Below are positions 9,749-22,102 of a stretch of DNA of 64,000 nt, piece by piece (position 1 is the first letter of the stretch; every line of letters starts with the position of its first letter). The notes below the pieces were generated by a model. The model saw only the letters and a program-made list of their open reading frames with translations, was not told where the DNA came from and made no database searches. The position numbers and the translations under genes were made by a program. This DNA comes from Chamaecrista fasciculata. Its lineage: Eukaryota > Streptophyta > Magnoliopsida > Fabales > Fabaceae. The stretch is taken from contig QANZ01010690.1 in assembly GCA_003254925.1 (NCBI GenBank), forward strand, positions 34,957 to 98,956, written 5' to 3'.

Positions 9749-11879
9749 TGTTGGGAAATTATAGAGCGAGCGCAGCGGAAGGGGTAAAAATTAAAATTTT
9801 TGCATAACCCTATAATTTCCTTCCAGGATCCACTAACTGTGTTTATACTAGAAAAGGAAAGATGTATACATAATCAGACGGTTGCTTTAAACTCGCGAAT
9901 CCAAGAAGCCCACGAACTCGTGTTCTTCCTCTGCCGGTGATCCACACGAACAGTTTGGCAGATACCCAGGTGCTAGCCTCCAATCTCTTCTCCAAGAGAA
10001 TGCGGGAACCCAATCTACGAATTTTGAGTTTTCAAGAACAGTTCTTGAAAACTCCAAGGAAGTGGTGCACAAAATCTCACACACAACTCAAACCCTAAAC
10101 CTTTTAGGGTTAGCTCGACTTTCTCACTTTCTCTCTCTAGGAAAGTCGAATTTTAGTGTCACTAAAAAGTCAAGAAGTCGACTTGTGTATGGCTTTATAT
10201 AGAGTCTCATTCCTAACTCATGATAATAGGGAATTATAATAAAGAAAATAGGGATTCCCAAATCTTGATTATAATATTACACTAATATTATAATTCAAAA
10301 TTAAAAGGCAATTTAAATTTAAATTTCAAGATCAAATCTTGAAAACTAAATCTTGAATGCCCAATTCCTATTGGTTGGAATGAGTCAGGAGGATTTGAAT
10401 TCTTAATTAAAATATTACATTAATATCTTAATTTGAAATTCAAAATGCAATCTTGAAATCCAAAATGCAAGATCAAATCTTACCCTTTGGATTCAAGGAA
10501 TGCGCCATCCTCCATTATCCTTTTATAGGATTTAATAAATAAGATAACAACCCTAACTCTTAGGAAGTTATCATAATCTTATTAATATCCCCAACAAATT
10601 GAATTAAAATATTACCCTAATATCTTAATTCAAATTTGAATCTTGAAATCAAAATCAAATCTTGAATTCAAATTCAAATCTTGAATTTAAATTAACAAAA
10701 CATTTTTATCAATTAAAATCAAGAAAGAGGCGCCACCCTCTCTCTCTTGTTATCCAATATTAAAGAATTTAATAAATCAATAATCCCCTAACTTTTAGGA
10801 AGCTTATTCAATTTATTATTCCCCAATATTTTAAACAAGAATTCAATTGTAAATAGATTAATCAAATTAACTATTTAACAATTAATATATTTAAACTTGT
10901 CTAACAAATTTAAATATCACAAATGTAGATCTTATTTAAGACAAGACTTCATGTCCTAGACATTCAACTATGTCTTAAATTGTGTCACTAAAAATGACTC
11001 ACGAATTAAACCCTAATTCGTGTCCCATTATGGTATCTTGATCCTGCTCGTGTGTGACCCAGCAGGCCTCACGTGAAGTTGGCAGCAAGCCATCTCCATG
11101 ACTCACAAGTCGAGAGCGAACTTTAGCAAGCCATCACGACTACCCAAAACACGTGAGTTATCGTTCTAACGCCAACGACTTAACCTTAGTACCACCTTGT
11201 CATAATCCCTATTGTCGCACGATATTTTGGTCATGGATAAGGCACGGGAAAGTCATCCTTAATCCAAACCATAACTTTCTCGATTCCTTGAGTTAGTCCC
11301 ATTACCTTGTGTGGCCACACATTCCTTGGACAGACTCATCGAGGGCGCCAGTTAAATATCTCTCAACTTAATGAGGGACAAAATTCCTTCTTGGTCAACC
11401 ACATTCCTCAGCACGGTAAACAACCAAACCCGTACCTAGCCTGTATGGCTACCCTGTTACGGGCAACGTTGGACTAGGCCAAAGTTCGACATCTACAACG
11501 CCGGAATAGTCAAGACCTCAGGTCTAAGGGCATTGTGACAGGTGTACAGGAGAGGCTAGCTCATGACTAAACCCATGCAGGACTCTCCGGGTCGGTCCAG
11601 CAACTTGTAACCCCTTACATAATTGCACCATGACTCTCGTAAAGCATCTCATGCGTGTATCTCTATACACCGAAGTCATGTTGGTCTTAGTTCATTCACG
11701 TTCCCACGTGAATAATCGACTAGGAACATTTTAGAATAATTATCACATAATTAATCACGGATTGTTATCACAGTAAACATGCTAATAATATGATAACAAC
11801 ATAATTTATCATCCATAAATTAATCAAACAATATGTTCAAAACATTAAAATGATTGGCCCTAGGGCACAATCTCCATCA
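9749..11879 (-). mobile_element. Solo LTR (2131 bp) nested in the Gypsy LTR
   Basis: The + strand starts TGTTGGGAAATTATAGAGCG and ends GGGCACAATCTCCATCA. The 5-bp TSD AAGGC is perfect on both sides (9744-9748 and 11880-11884). The start does not recur near the end, so this is one long LTR left by recombination, not a full element. The minus-strand first ~330 bp (TGATGGAGATTGTGCCCTAG...) match the truncated copy at 52583-52911. No coding sequence is supported. Confidence 0.85.
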
Positions 11880-12160
11880 AAGGCGTTATCAAGGGGAAGG
11901 ATCTCTGATTGATTTGCCTTGATTGACAGCGGATTTTGAGTGATCCTTGATTGGTTCCTGATTGATTCAGGAAATGTTTCCTTATTTGTTGGTACGTGGA
12001 TGCCCATACCTCTCGTGACTGTGGGCGTCCTTGCCTTAGCGAGATATAGGGCGTTCACGCCCATGTGACCCATCTGGTGGGTTTGTGGCCTGCTAGATCA
12101 AGGGCATGTTGCGCCATTTAAGCCTCCTAATTATTGGGCCTATTATCACTAGTCCCAACA

Positions 12161-12808
12161 AAAGAAGTGAAGCTCTGTCCCCATCAGTGGAGTCCCCTTC
12201 GAGGGCGTTCTCGACACTGATTACAGCCTCGTGGGCGTTGATGCCATCGACGCCATGGTCTCGTCTTAGCCTATCTGGGCGGTCACGGTCTAACTCGGGT
12301 TGGCGTCCTTGATTCTATCGCTACCAAACCCTATCCTTTTGGTTCCCGTGCTAACGTCATACGTCACGCTTTCTGCTGCATGTTCGTGGGATGTGGCCAC
12401 GTGGCACGTCCTGATTGGCTCCCTTCCGTAATGATGGTGAAGGTGGGAATCGAGTGTGGCGCATTAATGGCCATTTTGCGGTTTTCGAAACCCACTTCTC
12501 AAAACCGCCATTTTCTCCTTAACTCCTCATATGAAAAGCATAATTTCTCTCTCTCCATCGCAAACTCTCTCTTTCTCCTCCAATTTCTGGGTTGTTCTTC
12601 GTCGGAGTTCGCTGTTTCTATTGCCGCAGATTACCAGCATTTGCAGCTACTAGCTTTTGGTGAGTGTTTTGGACTTATACCTTCATTTCATGTGTGATTT
12701 CTGGATTTTTACTGGAGTTTGACTCATTATGTTCTTCGCGTTCTTTGTGTTCTTCGCAGTGTTCATGACCATTTTCCTTTGAGGATTTTGCTTCAATCTA
12801 CTAGCATC
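12161..12808 (+). other. Leader region of the antisense retrotransposon ORF
   Basis: GC-richer than its surroundings, as is the whole ORF unit. A possible 5'-UTR intron runs from GTGAGTGTTTTGG (12660) to TTCTTCGCAG (12760). Pyrimidine-rich stretches (12543-12595) could hold the promoter or leader. I see no protein supported here. Confidence 0.35.
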
Positions 12809-15493
12809 ATGGATTTCGATGAATGTAAGTTTTCTAAACTTTCTTCTTTGTCTTCTTCATCTTCTTCCTCGTTTGAATTTTGGTCTGAGTTTGGTGATCA
12901 ACCGCAACCGCTGAAGATCATTTTTCCAAACGACCCATTTTCCCGGAGGGTGTTTCCCCACTTTTTGCTGGTGATTGGAGCAAAGTCCTACAGCAACTGG
13001 GTTTCTTCTGTCATGTTTCCTCAGCTGCTGGTGATGGGACAAGGGCGTCCACGTCGTCAGCGCCTGGGCCATCCGCTCCTTGCGCGTCAACGCCAGCTGG
13101 GTTTTCTCTATCTCCCATGGACAAGAGGGATGGAGACGTGGGGGCGTCCTCGTCGAGAACGCCACAAAATGTTGACCAAAGTCCTGATGATCCATCGTTG
13201 CCAACTCCTTCGGAGATTCATGAGGCGTTTTCTCCTCTTCCTGAGAGAGCATTTGAGAACGAGGCGTCCTCAGGCCACGAGGGGTCTAGAGGTGCTAAAG
13301 TGCCAATATGGGCGTCCATCGGTGATGGCAAGCCTCAGCAGGTGATTTACGGGCATGAGGTCGATTTTATCCTCTATCCCGACTTGTTTTTATGTCCTAG
13401 CCACAAGTTGGGGAATGTTCCATGGCTCAAGGAGGAGCCCACACCCTGTGGCGTTGAAAGAAGTGAGGTCATGTGCAATGCTCGTCCTGTGGTTGATTGG
13501 CGTCGCCAGAGATTGGAGGAGAACGTCCAAAAACCACATACTAAAGAGACTTCCCAAAAGGTACACCAATACCGCATGTACAACTTTGGTGTAGATAAGC
13601 TTAGGGAGCTTAACAAGAAGTTAATTAAGTCCTCGCGGCGTCAATGCCAAGAGGGCTGTAGGGGTTTCCTCATAGGTGAAGATGTTCTTAAGGGATGTGA
13701 TATAGAGATGCCGTTCCATCCCGCCGTTATAGACCTGCTTGCTATCTTGAACACATGCCCTGTTCAAGTGAGCGCCAACGGGTGGCGGATCCTGCTTGCT
13801 TTTGTTGCGAAGTTCCAGAGAGATGGCGTTGTCGCCACGACGCGCTTGTTCCTCTACTTTTTCTATGCCCGCTGGAGAGACAACTGCTTTATCTCCTTCT
13901 ATCGCCGCTCTGGGCGCCCTAAAATTCTTGATCTTGCCATAAGCAATCCTCACAAGTGGCAGAAGAAGTTTGTCTTCATTAGAGAATTAGGGTCTGAACG
14001 CCCTTTCTGGGTTCGCGTGTCAGATGAGCGCGCCATGTTTCCTTTGTCCTGGAGGAGGCTGCGCATTGGGCCATTTGAGTGTAACTGGAGGGATCTCAAT
14101 GTTGGTGAACATTTGGCGGCATTGCGATTGATCACCACGGACCTTTTTAATCCCAAACGTTGTATGTGTTTTATGCTTTCCTTTGTGTATGTGCATTATA
14201 ATCTTTGTTGATTATTCCTAAGTATTGTTTCGTTTGTTCTGCAGTGGATGAGGCTTCCTTGGTTGATGTTATCGGGAGCAAGCGCCAACGGCAGGACAAA
14301 GGAAAAGAGAAGGCGGTGGAGCCTCCGAAGAAGAAGCATGCTTATGTTCCCAGGAAGCCTGGGAACTTGACTATCTGCGACTCCTCTGATACTCCAAATC
14401 TTTCGGCCGATTCTGGTGGTCATGGAAAAGAGACTTCTGCTCAGAAGTCAAAAGGAGGCAAGACGTCGTCACGGAAACGTGCGCGCCCCACCAGTGACAT
14501 TCCTCTTATTCCAACTGCTCTAGAGTCTGGAAATTTTGATGCCTTGGCGGTTCTTGCCAACTGCCTGTCCGAGGCCGCCGTAGTGAAGAGAGATGAGCTA
14601 GCCAAGGCGTCCACGGAGAACACCAAGGATCCTTCAGAGGAAACCGCTCAGTTCATTCTTGCGGCTGCGCTGCGGGTTCTTGCTAACAATGTGTCCCGGA
14701 AAGACCTCATTTCTGAGCGGGACGACGCCTGAGATGACGCCAAGAAGTTGCGTCGCACGGTAAAGGGTTTGACTGAGGAACTAAATCTGGCGAAAGCGTC
14801 CTGGGACTTCTTTCAAAGCGGCTTTGAGCAGAGGGGTAAACGGCTGGAAGAAGCCAACATCATTGTCAACGACTTGAATGACAAGATTGGCGTTCTTAAG
14901 GCTGAGGTTTAGGAACGCAAGGACGCCTATAAAGCTCTTAAGGCGTTGGCTCTGCGGCAAATCAAGTGGAGGGGCTCACGGTATAACTACATTGGTTTCA
15001 AGAACGCCATCAGTCAGTTGAGGTTGCGCAACCCCAACTTGGGTGTTTCGGGGATATGCCCAAACAAGATAGCTGATGGCAGGCTGATCCGTGACCCTAG
15101 TGATTCCGATTATGCCTTTAAGATCCCCAAGATGCCAAAGAATTATGACTTAGAGGGGTATAACTCAGGGGGGGTGATGAGGACTTTCCCTAGTTTGTTG
15201 ATTAAGAGGTTCCCCTGCCAGGCGAGGACGCCTCGGGGCCAGAGGGCGTTGATACTGAGATTGTCCGTGCTGTTGAGGACAAAACCGTGGCCGCTGAAGG
15301 TGACAACGCCACAGACAAGGGCGTGGATGGAGATTCGGGCGCTGACACGGATGAGGTCGTGGATGCTGATGCCCAAACCGGTGCAGGGACCGACGAAGGT
15401 GTCAAGGAGCCTTAGGGTGTTGATGGCAAGGGCGTTGATGGCGATGACGCCCCCGCAACTGAGATTGTGGAGGATACTCCAGCTAATGCTTAG
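12809..15493 (+). pseudogene. Antisense extra ORF of the Gypsy element (PF04195-like, spliced), decayed
   Basis: The + strand reading starts MDFDECKFSKLSS at 12809 and changes frame before about 12960. It then runs open from FAGDWSKVLQQLGFF through 14161. The region FILYPDLFLCPSHKL ... FVFIRELGSERPFWVRVSDE resembles the plant 'putative gypsy type transposon' domain (PF04195). A clean intron (14162-14244, GTATGT...TTCTGCAG) joins NPKR to LDEASLVDVIGSK in frame. The second exon is basic (KRQRQDKGKEK, PKKK, SRKRARP), then coiled-coil-like, then a D/E-rich tail to the stop at 15493. TGA at 14730 and TAG at 14910 interrupt otherwise continuous reading; both can arise from single C-to-T changes (CGA, CAG). 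The function of these ORFs is unknown. Confidence 0.65.
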
Positions 15494-16025
15494 GCCTGCG
15501 TGCCTATGTTTATTTTGCCTTGGGCCTGCGTGGTCCTTTTTAATTATGTTGGATTTGTTGTGGCTTTCATGCCACATTTAACTTGGTATGATGTAGCTTT
15601 TGTGCCACTTTTTGGTTATTTGGGCGGTGCCGCCCGTATAACTGCATTACTATTTATGCTATGTTTGTGTTTAGCTAATTATCCTTTGCGTTGCATGCCG
15701 TTTTTGACTTGTGTTTTCCATGCTTTGATTCGATTATCGTATTGTTTGCACGTTAAAGTGCTGCCTCGCGATGGGCACGCTTCGAGCGTTTGCGTATCAT
15801 ACGCTAAGTTTTTGACTAGTCATCCAAGGGAGGGACGGTCCGCATGGTTGGTGAGTTTCATACTCACAAGGCTCCTTCGAGGGCCTTTTTGTTGTTGTTC
15901 CGAGGGCGTCCCCCGAGCAACTTAATATAATTAACACAGGGTGTTAGAAAAAAATGCACTTTATTGATTTAAAATCTCAGTACAATTGGCTCAGTGGTCT
16001 TCTTTGGTTATTACAAAGCTTTCTT
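15494..16025. other. Spacer between antisense ORF and pol in the Gypsy element
   Basis: On the + strand this is likely the 3' UTR of the antisense ORF (TTTATTTTGCCTTGGGCC...). It contains TGTTTGCACGTTAAAGTGCT and a run into pol's 3' end (TTTCTTTTAAGGGAAATAAA). No independent gene is seen. Confidence 0.4.
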
Positions 16026-17195
16026 TTAAGGGAAATAAAATTTGAGTTTGGCCATGTTCCAGGCGTTTGGAAGTGGCTTACCTTCGAAGGTCTCCAGCTT
16101 AAAGGCGTTGCCAGGTAGGGTTTTTATAACCCTGTATAGGCCTTCCCAGTTTGGTCCTAGCTTTCTGTGTCTAGGATCCTTCCTGTTATTTTCCACAGTT
16201 TTGAGTACCAAGTACCCTATTTTGAGGGTCCTGGGTTTGATCTTGGAGTCATGGTATTTCTTAACCATTTGGTTGTAGGCAGTTTGCCTAATGGCTGCAA
16301 CTTCTCTCCTTTCTTCCAAGCTATCCAGCTCTTCAAGTCTGGAGTTGGCATCATTGGTACTCGGATAGTTGATTATCCTCTCGGTTGGGACGTTTACTTC
16401 AGCAGGTATCACTGCTTCATGCCCATATGCCAAGGCGAAGGGTGTTTCCTTCGTGGCTATTTGCTCCGTGGTTCTGTATGACCATAATACTGTGGGGAGT
16501 TCATCAACCCATTTTCCCTTAGCTGACTCCAGTCTCCTTTTGATTCCTTGTATGATGATCCTGTTAGCCAATTCAACTTGGTCATTTGTGGCAGGATGTT
16601 CAACTGAGGTGGTCTTGTGATGGATTTTCCAGACCTTACAGAAGTCTTGGAATTTCTTTCTCGTGAACTGAGCACCATTGTCGGATATTAATGTGTTTGG
16701 GATGCCAAACCTGGTGATGATGTTCTGCCACACGAAATTTTCCATGGCTTCCGTGGTTATGGACGCCACGGCTTTGGCTTCCACCCACTTTGTGAAGTAG
16801 TCCACGACGACAATGAGGAATTTCCTCTGGTAAGTGGCCATTGGGAACGGTCATGCAATGTCAATCCCCCAAAGGTCAAAAGGCCATGGAGAAGTGATGA
16901 CATTTAGGGGAGCAGCATGTGAGTGGATCATGTTGGCATATTTTTGGCATTTCTCGCACGAACGAACAACGTTCTCAGCATCTTGCTAGATTGTAGGCCA
17001 GTAATAGCCTACTCTTTGAATTTTCTTCCGCATCGCCATTGGGCCTTGGTGGCTTCCACATAGTCCCTCGTGGATTTCTGTCAACACTCTGTTGACCTCG
17101 TCTCCTGCTATGCACTTGGCTTCAGGATGACTGAAGTTTTTCCTGTAAAGGGCGCCTTGCCTAATGAAATACCTGCCATTTTTATCTTCTAAAAC
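16026..17195 (-). pseudogene. Ty3/Gypsy pol fragment: integrase
   Basis: The minus-strand reading begins DKNGRYFIRQGALYRKNFSH near 17190. It continues with the H2C2 zinc finger (H in VLTEIHEGLCGSHQG, C-x2-C in SCEKCQKYANM), then the integrase core with the acidic triad: D in LWGIDIA, D in LISDNGAQF, E in NDQVELANR. The core is followed by a C-terminal domain ending AWNMAKLKFYFP at 16026. No chromodomain is seen. Two stops break the N-terminal half (after YYWPTI and after GIDIA), so the long open stretch starts only at 16841. It would have inserted retroelement cDNA into chromosomes; here it is dead and lacks protease, RT and RNase H. Confidence 0.9.
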
Positions 17196-18119
17196 ATGAT
17201 TTTATAATCAATTTATAATTTTTTTTTAAATATACAACAATAAAAAAAAACACGTCCACCAATTTGTATGAAAAAAAATGTATTTCAGAAAACTTTGGAA
17301 ATACAAAATAAATGGTACACTTTAAAAAGTTATTATGAAATTAAGTTTTGAATAATTTTGCATTATTGTCATTATTAAAGAAAAATTTAATTCTACATTT
17401 TTCTTTATCTTTAGAGTAAAAAACACATTTGATGACTTAATTATTTTTGTTTCTTGAGGTTTATAAATAATATTTTATTTTTTCTTTTAGAAATTAGTCT
17501 AAAAAAAATTACATTCTATTAAACTTTAAATGGACAAGAATAAAAATAAAATCAAACAAACCCATATTTCAAGAAACTTTTTGTTTTTTATTTAAAAAAA
17601 ATTTGTTTTGAAAATAAACTTTAATTGACTTTGCATTAATCTACAATATTTCCATTAATGAAAATTAGCTTTAAATATTTGTTTTCTTTTTCTTTGAAGT
17701 TTATAAATAATATTCTATTTTTTCTGTCAAAAATTATTTCAAAAAATGAAGCTATCAATTATCAAACAAGTGTTTTGATTTTTTTTTTAATTTTTAAAAA
17801 TAACAAAAGAAAATCAAACTGCGCCAAGATTCTCAACCCTTCTCATATATTTTGTTTATTGAGTAAATTACAGAAAAGGAACTCGTAGCATAACGAAATC
17901 TCACATTATTGTTGTTTGATTTTTATGATTTCACTTTGGGTAGCTGAGCTTTTCACCGTCAAGCAATTATGGTACTTGAAGTTTTGCTCCACCAAATTTA
18001 ATGAAAAGTGCTGACGTGACACAATCTCAGCTATCGATTTTCAATGTATCTCTATCGTCGGTTTCTATTGCATCTTAGCCGTTGATTTCTCTTGCATCTT
18101 AGTCGTCAGTTCCACTAAG
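17196..18119. other. Intergenic AT-rich sequence
   Basis: Strongly AT-rich, with a repeated TTTGAAGTTTATAAATAATATT motif (17455-17475 and 17695-17715) that suggests an old local duplication of about 240 bp. 18025-18110 repeats GCATCTTAG(C/T)CGT units. No gene is seen. Confidence 0.45.
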
Positions 18120-19015
18120 GTTAAAATCTCATTTTTGGTCTCAAACTATGGGGAAAGGTTCATTTTGTTCATAAAAACTATTTTTTATTTCATTTTTGTC
18201 CTCAGACTTTCACATTTGTTCTGTTTTGGTCTTTGAAATGTGATTTTTATCATAATTTTCATCGTTATTTTTAGCCATAAATTGGAAATAGAAATTAACC
18301 ACCGATTTATCTCCAATTTGTGATTAAGAATAAAAATCTTTCTTCCTATCTTTTTCAACTCACTTATTATTACGCATTTTGGTAGGAGTGAACAAAATAG
18401 GGTCCATTTGAAAAAAAAATGGGTCTAGTCGAGTCTCGGGTCTAGCACATCTCGACCGGGCCTGGCCCGAAGTATAGTCAATTTTTATTATTTTTATTAT
18501 ATATATATATATATTATTTCATCAAATATTATTTTTATCGTAGAAAATACATATGTATTATTATTTTTGCTAATTTTATATTAAAAAATAAATAACATAT
18601 AAACTTAATCTCAATTAATTAATATTTTTTTAAAAAATAAGTCAAATTAAATATTTTTATTAACGTAAACATCATTAAACTCATACATAATTAATTTTTT
18701 GTCAATATATAAAAGTTAAAAAACAAAAATATTAAATAAATAGTTAAATAAAAAAATATTTTTTAAAATAATAAAGTGGTCCAATTTGGCCTAGCTTGAC
18801 CCAAGTTTAATCGGGCCGGGTCTGGTCAAAACCTGACTTATGATCATCCCTATATTTAGTTAAATAAAGTCAGCATAAACCATATAAAATTATATTTTTT
18901 AGACTAAAGACGGAACAAATGTGAAATTTTAAGGATCAAAATAAAACAAAAAATAATTTTAGGACCAAAATGAAACTTATCTAATAGTTTGTGGACCAAA
19001 ATTTGTTATTTTACT
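18120..19015. repeat. Foldback repeat with a second foldback inserted in it
   Basis: The outer arms are GGTTAAAATCTCATTTTTGG and the complement around 18990-19014 (GACCAAAATTTGTTATTTTA). The same family is at 39523-40037 and 41325-41825. The inner insert, about 18384-18856, runs TAGGAGTGAACAAAATAGGG ... GACTTATGATCATCCCTA with GGGTCTAG / CGGGCCTGGCCCG and GGGCCGGGTCTGG subterminal blocks, as in non-autonomous hAT-like plant repeats. TSDs are not clear. Confidence 0.55.
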
Positions 19016-20381
19016 AAGCCACGTGAGAGCCACGTCACCATTTTCTGTTAAAATTGACAAAATAAAACTACAAGTACCCTAATCGCTCAACGGCGCTGAG
19101 CTCAAATACCCAAAGTGAAATCTAAAAAATCAGTTCATATCACTTGTACTTTTTCTGTAAGTTCCTCGTATATTTACTGTTTATGTGTAAATCAATGCTT
19201 AAAATGCAAACTCACATGGTGACCAAAATACACTACAGTATATATGGTGAAAGCTTCGGTATTGAAAACGTAAGGAGAACTAATTCACGGATAAACAATA
19301 AACAAAACAGATGACCTATAACGTTCAATTATTGCAAAATCTAATCAGCCAAAGACTTTAAAAACACTTAAATAAGAATCACATGATGTGAAATATATAC
19401 ATAGAATAGATGCTTGTTTCGTTTATCTTGTCGTAAAGGTTAACTCAACACTTAGAAGTATTTCCAACTGAATAGTTAATAATGCCGATATATATGAAGA
19501 TTGGAATATTAGATGATAATTAAGTGTGAAGATTGTCTCAATTAGTAATTATGTGACGACATCGACCTCACATGTGTAACAGTATAGTTACCAAGTTTTG
19601 GAAGCAATTAATTTGGGACGCTGACTTTATTTAACAAACCACAAACTCATGACACAACTCTCTAAACTATCTATCTATATTATGGTTGAAAAAATAATTA
19701 ATTTTTATTTAAATTGGAAGGTCTCAAAACAGAAATAAATTCTTATAATAATTAATAATTCGGCCTTGTGTAAGTAGCAAGTAGCAACCAATCGCTAGTG
19801 ACAGACCTTTAAATGAAGTACAGATCCGTGAATAATTAACCATTGGCCTGTCAGACTGGGGATACCTTAAGCAACCCAAAAAAAGATAAAACTCGATCTC
19901 ATGACTTCAAAAAACTTACTTCATCTAGCTCTTATATTCATTGTTTTACTTCTCTTTTTTGGTGTTTTTTGGGTAAGGAAAAGAGGCCGAGGCCAAGAAA
20001 CAACAAGAACAAAAATTAGGCCCACATAATTAATCACCATTGTAAGGTCATCAGGAACAACAAAGCTGTGGTAAAAAAAATTTCCCATTTCGCATTTCCA
20101 TAGGATCCAACAAATCACCCCAAAAGTAGTACACAAGAAAAAAAATGTAAGGAGTTAGAACCACCAGCTAAATTCAAATTCAGCAAGAGCCAATCCCAAA
20201 GATTTAACTTAATATGAACTTAAAATTTAATGCCCTATTTGCAACATTAAATATGGATGCAAAAGAAAAATAACCTAGCTAGTTAAAAAACTTGGCATAA
20301 TAAATCATTAAACTCACAATAGAATTTTTTGACAAAAGCGTCAAATTCGATCTTTTCTGTTGTAAGGTGGATAAATTAATA
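19016..20381. other. Intergenic, no gene seen
   Basis: AT-rich. A 71-codon minus-strand open stretch at 19921-20136 has no recognisable domain or gene-like context. No RNA gene is recognised. Confidence 0.45.
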
Positions 20382-20655
20382 CTCCCTCTGTTCCTGAATA
20401 TCTGCTTTTCTGGAGAACTTTATTTATTCCAAAATATCTGATGTTTTACAACTTCAAGAGAGCATTAATTATTTTTTTACTATTCTATCCCTATTAAATA
20501 TAGTAGAGTCATAAATAAATAAACATTTTTCAAGTAATTTAATAGGGATAGTTTAGTCTTTTTACTTCATTTTTCTCTTCATTCTAGGTGAGCTAATCAT
20601 TTCATTGGTCTGTGTGTATTTACCTTAAACATCAGATATATAGGAACGGAGGGAG
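20382..20655. mobile_element. Stowaway-type (Tc1/mariner) MITE
   Basis: The 274-bp element runs from CTCCCTCTGTTCCTGAATAT to ATATATAGGAACGGAGGGAG, with inverted ends and a TA dinucleotide on both sides (20380-20381 and 20656-20657). The CTCCCTC(T/C)GTTCC terminus is the hallmark of Stowaway elements. It is non-coding. Confidence 0.92.
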
Positions 20656-20857
20656 TACTAAATTATGTATCGTAACGACATAATTAAAGTTGTATCACTT
20701 GGTGGAATTTTTTATCAAATTTATAGTTAATTATTCAAGTTATGACGAAAACAAGTAAAAAGCTATAAAAGATAGAATTTATTATGCATGTGAACGTAAA
20801 TTATAGAGACAAAAAAAATAAAGTAATGCAATGATAAAACAAATAAAGATATGGAAA

Positions 20858-22102
20858 GGTTTATTTATATAAATAATATATAAAAAAAAGTATTTAGATT
20901 TTTAGGACAAAAAAAAAACTATTTAGATTTTTGGGACACTCGGATATGGTCCGAGTGTCCCAATACAGGTAGCCCAATCACCCGGTGCCACGTGGCACCG
21001 GGTGGAATTTTTTTTTAAACTTTTTTTATTTTTTTGGGACACTCGGATGTCATCCGAGTGTCCCAAAAAAAATTTAAACCGACCAATCACGTGGTGCCAC
21101 GTGGCACCGCATGATTGGTGCAGTTTAAATATTTTTTTGTGGAGGATGAGGCCAATATAATTGGGGGGGTTGGGTAAATGGGTTGAGGTTTAGTGAGAGA
21201 AATGTGAGATTGAGAGAGTGAAAAAAAAATCTAAGAGAGAAAGAAGGAAGAAGAAAGAAAGAAGGGAGAAGAAGAAGGAAGAAAAATATGTAAGTAAAAG
21301 TTTTAGTATTGTTAATTTTTTTTTTGAAAATTATACTTTAAAAATAATTTAAGCGTTAAGTATATAATTTTAAAATTATCCCTATTTAGATTTTTGGGAT
21401 ACTCGGATTATTTTTTTAATTATTTAGAAGATAAAAAAGATCAACAAGGAGGAAGAAGGAGAAGAAGATAAAAAAAAGATCAAGAGGTGAGTATATAATT
21501 TTAAAATAAAGAGTACATTTTGTTAAATAATGTTGGTTGATATTTTAATTTGTTGATGTTTGTAAATAATTTGTCTAATATCAACCAACATTATTTAAAA
21601 TTATATACTTAACTCTTAAATTATTTTTAAAGTATAATATTCAAAAAAAAATTAGCAATATTAAAATTAACAATACTTACATATACTTAACTCTCTTAGA
21701 TTTTTTTTTCACTCTTTCAATCTCACATTTCTCTCACTAGACCTCAACCATTTACCCAAACCACCCCCCATTATATTGGCCTCATCCTCCACAAAAAAAT
21801 ATTTAAACTGCACCAATCATGCGGTGCCACGTGGCACCGCGTGATTGGTCGGTTTAATTTTTTTTGGGACACTCGGATGACATCCGAGTGTCCCAAAAAA
21901 ATAAAAAAAAAGTTTAAAAAAAAAATTCCACCCGGTGCAACGTGGCACCGAGTGATTGGGCCACCTGTATTGGGACACTCGGACCATATCCGAGTGTCCC
22001 AAAAATCTAAATAGTTTTTTTTTTGTCCTAAAAATCTAAATAGTTTTTTTTTGTCCTAAAAATCTAAATACTTTTTTTATATATTATTTATATAAATAAA
22101 CC
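20858..22102. repeat. 1.25-kb long inverted repeat carrying internal hairpins with CACGTG cores
   Basis: The outer ends GGTTTATTTATATAAATAAT and ATTATTTATATAAATAAACC mirror each other. Arms of about 500 bp with small gaps meet near 21480-21600. Within the arms are hairpins of the form GGGACACTCGGAT...ATCCGAGTGTCCC (20933-20961, 21036-21064, 21866-21894, 21972-22000). Perfect palindromes lie at 20981-21002 and 21821-21840, both with GGTGCCACGTGGCACC at their centre. A further hairpin (AATGTTGGTTGATATT / AATATCAACCAACATT) marks the loop. No ORF or convincing TSD is visible. Transcription would give a very long double-stranded RNA. Confidence 0.85.

Larger units (their letters stand above)
9413..17195 (-). 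mobile_element. 5'-truncated Ty3/Gypsy element, Tat-like, with an antisense extra ORF
   Basis: Minus-strand order is: partial pol (17195-16026), a spacer, an extra ORF in the opposite (+) orientation (12809-15493), then a probable 3' LTR (12160-9413, TGTTGGGACTAG...CCTAGTTCA on the minus strand). That LTR is about 0.6 kb without a solo LTR nested in it. Pol downstream to an antisense ORF with the gypsy-type PF04195 domain is an arrangement known from Tat-lineage elements such as Grande, RIRE2 and Retand. The element stops abruptly near 17195 inside pol, so gag, protease, reverse transcriptase and the 5' LTR are missing. I could not find a polypurine tract at the expected LTR edge, so the LTR limits are uncertain. 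Confidence 0.7.

Noticed and set aside
12857..13252. 131-codon minus-strand frame opposite the antisense retrotransposon ORF
   Set aside because: Shadow of the + strand coding sequence; no domain and no link to the pol frame.
19921..20136. 71-codon hydrophobic minus-strand frame
   Set aside because: Isolated, no promoter or splice context, no family match; compatible with chance.
20858..22102. Considered a DNA-virus intergenic region because of stem-loops
   Set aside because: No nonanucleotide origin, replication-protein frame or virus-like gene is present; the structure fits a plant foldback repeat.
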